DNA of 58,192 nucleotides from an uncultured Campylobacter sp. (GTDB lineage: Bacteria > Campylobacterota > Campylobacteria > Campylobacterales > Campylobacteraceae): the NCBI GenBank assembly GCA_934728065.1, contig CAKVDW010000013.1:1-58192 (forward strand), read 5' to 3'. Within the stretch, counting starts at the first letter, position 1, and every line of letters begins with the position of its first letter. Both the position numbers and the translations under genes were made by a program. Positions 55,644 to 58,192 of the stretch are shown here, one piece after another. The notes beneath the pieces are model-generated. The model was given only the letters and a program-made list of their open reading frames with translations. It did not search any database and had not been told where the DNA came from.

Positions 55644-56755
55644 TAAGCTTTTGCCTCGCTCACTATATCGACTATGGTATCTCCTACCATAAGGGCGATT
55701 TTTTCCATATATTCAGCTGGACTTGTAAAGCCAACGCAAGAGCAGTTGATTTCGCCTAGCACATATTTATCTTTGCCGTCTTTATCGGTATCAAGGATAA
55801 AATCAGCCGTCCAAATGAGTGGCAAATCATAGTTACCAAGCTTTGAGCGAATTTCTGGCAACTGAGCCAAGAACCAATCTATAAGCTTTTGCCAATCTTT
55901 TGGCTCATCATAGCGGTATTTTGCTCCACTAAAAAGCGTTGCTGAAAAAGCATCTGCGCCCTCAGCTGGTTTTTTATGCACAACATAAACAGGAGTTTTA
56001 TAAAGCATTAAAATGCGAATTTCTCCCTCTTTTATGCGTGGTAAAAAGGTCATATCAACGAGCATTCCATTATCTCCCTTAAGATATGACTCGCAAAAAT
56101 CCATAAACTCACCAAGTTTTCGGGTTTCGCTGTGGTTATCTTTTGCCTCAGTGCAAATGATAGTGGTATCTAATGGCAAAGAATCCACCTTATTATAAGT
56201 GCCTGACTCTAAACGCACACGCCAAATTCCCTCACCTGTTGAGCCACGGTTTTGCTTAAGCACGCGTTCGCCTTTTGCCAAAGTTTTAGGAAAGTTGCTT
56301 TTAAAATCGTGTTCGCCGCCAGCTTTCCATTGCACTCCGATTCTTGCCGCCTCATTTGGCTCATAGTAAGCAAGTGTATCAGTTGGAACAAGTTCTGTGC
56401 TGCGAAGTTTTGTTAGCGCATCTTTTGCACCATATCCTATCATAGCATCAGGGTGTGGCATACCCACAAGTCCATCATCACAAAGCTTTCTTAACACCCC
56501 AAAATAAAGCTTTTCTTCTTTGAGATTGCCGGGATTTACCCTTGAGACATAGCCATCAGCGTTATTTTTTACATATTCGTAAATTTTGTTTTTTTCGCTT
56601 TCATTGCGTAAAATGTCATCGGTAAAAAACACCACTTCAGCATTCCAACCCTTTGCTTTAAGCGCATTAACCATAGGCATAGTATCCTTTCTATATCCGT
56701 CAGGTCCCTTGTCGCTACCACCTTTTGCCTCAAAAAACACAATGTTTTTTTTCAT
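55643..56755 (-). CDS. ATP-grasp-like protein of unknown substrate
   Basis: A 370-aa soluble protein. The N-terminal IVFFEAKGGSDKGPDGYRKD resembles a pre-ATP-grasp domain. Later KQNRGSTGEGIWRV is a lysine-containing ATP loop, and the C-terminal WTADFILD...YVLGEINCSCVGF supplies the Asp, Glu and Asn metal ligands of ATP-grasp ligases. Similar uncharacterised proteins occur in campylobacters (from memory). It probably joins a carboxylate to an amine or thiol, but the partners are unknown. A clear promoter precedes it. Confidence 0.75.
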   Translation of the reverse strand: MKKNIVFFEAKGGSDKGPDGYRKDTMPMVNALKAKGWNAEVVFFTDDILRNESEKNKIYEYVKNNADGYVSRVNPGNLKEEKLYFGVLRKLCDDGLVGMPHPDAMIGYGAKDALTKLRSTELVPTDTLAYYEPNEAARIGVQWKAGGEHDFKSNFPKTLAKGERVLKQNRGSTGEGIWRVRLESGTYNKVDSLPLDTTIICTEAKDNHSETRKLGEFMDFCESYLKGDNGMLVDMTFLPRIKEGEIRILMLYKTPVYVVHKKPAEGADAFSATLFSGAKYRYDEPKDWQKLIDWFLAQLPEIRSKLGNYDLPLIWTADFILDTDKDGKDKYVLGEINCSCVGFTSPAEYMEKIALMVGDTIVDIVSEAKA

Positions 56756-56788
56756 TTTATGCTCCTTTTGTGAGAAATGTAAAATCTA

Positions 56789-56794
56789 ATTATA
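56789..56794 (-). promoter_or_regulatory. -10 element for the ATP-grasp gene
   Basis: Minus-strand TATAAT in TTGTATAATTAGA, about 34 bases before the start. Confidence 0.6.
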
Positions 56795-56929
56795 CAAAAA
56801 TTTAAATTTTATTTTTATTAATTTTGTATTCACAGAGCGATTTTTTTAATTTTTAGCAAAAATTCAATATTCTAAACACTCGCTTTTAAATTTTATGTTA
56901 TTTTTGTATAAATATAATAAAGATTTTGC

Positions 56930-56935
56930 TATAAT
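56930..56935 (+). promoter_or_regulatory. -10 element for the mod operon
   Basis: TATAAT in TTTGCTATAATTGC, 35 bases before modA. Confidence 0.65.
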
Positions 56936-56970
56936 TGCAAGACATAAAATTTACTACAAAAGGATATACG

Positions 56971-57723
56971 ATGAAAAAAATTATCGTTGCGTTGAGCTTA
57001 CTTTTTTTTGCAAGTTCTTTATGGGCTGAAAAAATAGATGTTTTCGTTGCTTCATCTGCTTCAAAGGCTATGAGTGAAGTTAAGGAAGCTTTTTTAAAAA
57101 GCCATCCAAATGATGAAATCGAACTTATCTTTGGTGCTTCAGGCAAGCATTATCAACTTTTAAAAGAGGGACGAAAATTTGATATGTTCTTTTCAGCTGA
57201 TAGCAAATGGGCTAATCAAATTTACAAGGACAAAAACGCTGCTACAGAACCAGCTGTTTATGCTTTAGGTGTTGTAGCTCTTTATAGCCTTAAGGATAAA
57301 TACCTCAAAGGTGGCGTTGAAGCTCTTGCGGATAAAGCAAAAAACATAAAACACATAAGCATTGCTAATCCAAAAGTCGCACCTTACGGCGTAGCAGCTG
57401 AGGAAGTGATGAAAAATCTTGGAATTTACGATACTTTTAAAGATAAAATCGTGCTTGGAGATAACATTTCTCAGCCTGTAAATCACATAGATACAGGTGC
57501 AGCTGAGGTTGCTTTTGTGGCATACTCGCTTGTATCACCTATAAATAAGCCAAAAGGCAAGGTAGCTCTTGTGGATAGTAAGCTTTTTAGTCCATTAGAG
57601 CAATCTTTTGTTATCACTAAATATGGCAAAAATAAAAAGCTAGCAAAAGCTTTTTCTGATTTCGTGCTTTCAAAAGAAGGTAAAGAAATCATCGAAAAAT
57701 ACGGCTTTGGCACAAGCAAATAA
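56971..57723 (+). CDS. modA: Molybdate ABC transporter periplasmic binding protein
   Basis: Captures molybdate (or tungstate) in the periplasm. Signal peptide MKKIIVALSLLFFASSLWA, mature start EKIDVFVASSA. The oxyanion pocket has VASSASKAM and FGASGKHYQLL; later ANPKVAPYGVAAEEV and GAAEVAFVAYSLV are family hallmarks. An in-frame ATG lies upstream at 56935 inside the promoter; AAAAGGATATACG decides ATG 56971, giving 250 aa. Confidence 0.95.
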   Translation: MKKIIVALSLLFFASSLWAEKIDVFVASSASKAMSEVKEAFLKSHPNDEIELIFGASGKHYQLLKEGRKFDMFFSADSKWANQIYKDKNAATEPAVYALGVVALYSLKDKYLKGGVEALADKAKNIKHISIANPKVAPYGVAAEEVMKNLGIYDTFKDKIVLGDNISQPVNHIDTGAAEVAFVAYSLVSPINKPKGKVALVDSKLFSPLEQSFVITKYGKNKKLAKAFSDFVLSKEGKEIIEKYGFGTSK

Positions 57724-58112
57724 TGAACTCACTTGCGGGCGAAATTGTTAGCTTTATAGAAAAGGACGAGTTAAGCCTTGTGAGTATTAGCACAACTTTG
57801 GGAGAATTTAGTGTTTTAATGTTAGGTTTTTCCCAAAGTTTGAATGCGCAAAAAGGCTCAAAAGTGCAACTTTTGTTCAATGAAAATGAGTTGATTTTAG
57901 CCAAAATAGGCGCACAACTTGGCATTGACAATGCCTTTAAAAGCAAGATTTCAAGCATTGAAAAGGGCGAAATTTTTTGGCAGGTCTTTTTAGAAGATTC
58001 AAATTTAAGCGCAATGCTTAGTGCTAAAATCGCACAAACATTAAATTTAGAGCCAAATAATGAAGTTTTGTGCTTTGTTAGGGCAAGCAATATCATCATC
58101 AAGGTGCTTTAA
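57723..58112 (+). CDS. Molybdopterin/molybdate-binding TOBE (Mop) protein
   Basis: A 129-aa protein with two beta-rich TOBE-like halves. One includes NSLAGEIVSFIEKDELSLVS and the other SKISSIEKGEIFWQVFLE; GIDNAFKS joins them. Such modules bind molybdate and sit in mod operons. The start shares one base with the modA stop and the end one base with modB, so the three are translationally coupled. Confidence 0.85.
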   Translation: MNSLAGEIVSFIEKDELSLVSISTTLGEFSVLMLGFSQSLNAQKGSKVQLLFNENELILAKIGAQLGIDNAFKSKISSIEKGEIFWQVFLEDSNLSAMLSAKIAQTLNLEPNNEVLCFVRASNIIIKVL

Positions 58113-58192
58113 TGTCATTTTTAAACGCTGAGTTTTTACAAACCCTTTATATCACTTTTAAGCTCGCTTTTATCACTACTTTTTTGCTTTTT
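58112..58192 (+). CDS. modB: Molybdate ABC transporter permease, 5' end only
   Basis: ATG at 58112 opens a frame to the window edge reading MSFLNAEFLQTLYITFKLAF, then another hydrophobic stretch. This matches the first membrane helix of ModB, and the order modA-mop-modB is known in Campylobacter. Only 27 codons are visible. Confidence 0.85.
   Translation, partial: MSFLNAEFLQTLYITFKLAFITTFLLF

Overview
The window looks like a chromosome segment of a thermotolerant Campylobacter or a close relative (Campylobacterota). It is AT-rich and densely packed, and several gene strings match Campylobacter jejuni order: dba-dsbI; LytM peptidase-lpxC-tsaB-thrB-ylxR-infB; a 107-aa protein-fliK-flgD-flgE next to divergent typA; a complete S10-spc-secY ribosomal block; and modA-mop-modB. 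Poly-G tracts of 9-12 bases, a Campylobacter hallmark, are present. No tRNA, rRNA, CRISPR array or intact insertion sequence was seen. The species is not determined.

Layout. 1-640: end of an unidentified gene, a terminator, a dispersed repeat, and the stub of a truncated gene behind argB. 1.5-3.6 kb: the DsbI/Dba disulfide pair with a G12 tract directly before dba. 3.6-20.4 kb: terC facing a long minus-strand array that runs from a LytM peptidase (start 20365) down to a membrane protein (stop 4353). Inside this array, between infB and rbfA, sits a block of about 7 kb holding dTDP-L-rhamnose synthesis (rfbA, rfbC, rfbD, rfbB), a GT2 glycosyltransferase and two tandem GT61 glycosyltransferases. 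Each GT61 gene is frameshifted at a poly-G tract, and each would be restored by a tract of ten G. 20.5-22.6 kb: a PLP-enzyme pair for cystathionine/cysteine metabolism. 22.6-26.3 kb: molybdopterin genes moaD-moaE-moeA running into dnaG. 26.4-31.6 kb: hook genes with two well-formed sigma-54 promoters. 31.7-35.9 kb: typA, then a DUF485 gene and actP, followed by a decayed copy of the 5' end of the DUF485 gene. 36-39.5 kb: an accessory patch with a PD-(D/E)XK nuclease-like protein, a 32-aa zinc-ribbon protein, an XRE regulator, several palindromes, a membrane protein and a GyrI-like protein. 39.6-50.1 kb: a second copy of the dispersed repeat, then rpsJ to secY from one strong promoter. 50.2-52.2 kb: a PAS protein with a CZB-tailed methyl-accepting transducer. 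52.3-53.9 kb: two unfamiliar AT-rich genes, one coding for a Sec-exported protein with a double-glycine leader-like motif. 54-56.8 kb: a FAD amine oxidase with RidA, facing an ATP-grasp-like protein. 57-58.2 kb: the start of the molybdate transporter operon.

How it fits together. moaD/moaE/moeA make the molybdenum cofactor, and modA-mop-modB supply molybdate. The rhamnose and glycosyltransferase block probably builds a surface glycan whose form switches with the two tracts. It sits in an operon that otherwise handles lipid A, the cell wall and translation initiation. Least explained are the double-glycine exported protein with its neighbour, and the palindrome-rich nuclease/zinc-ribbon/XRE patch.
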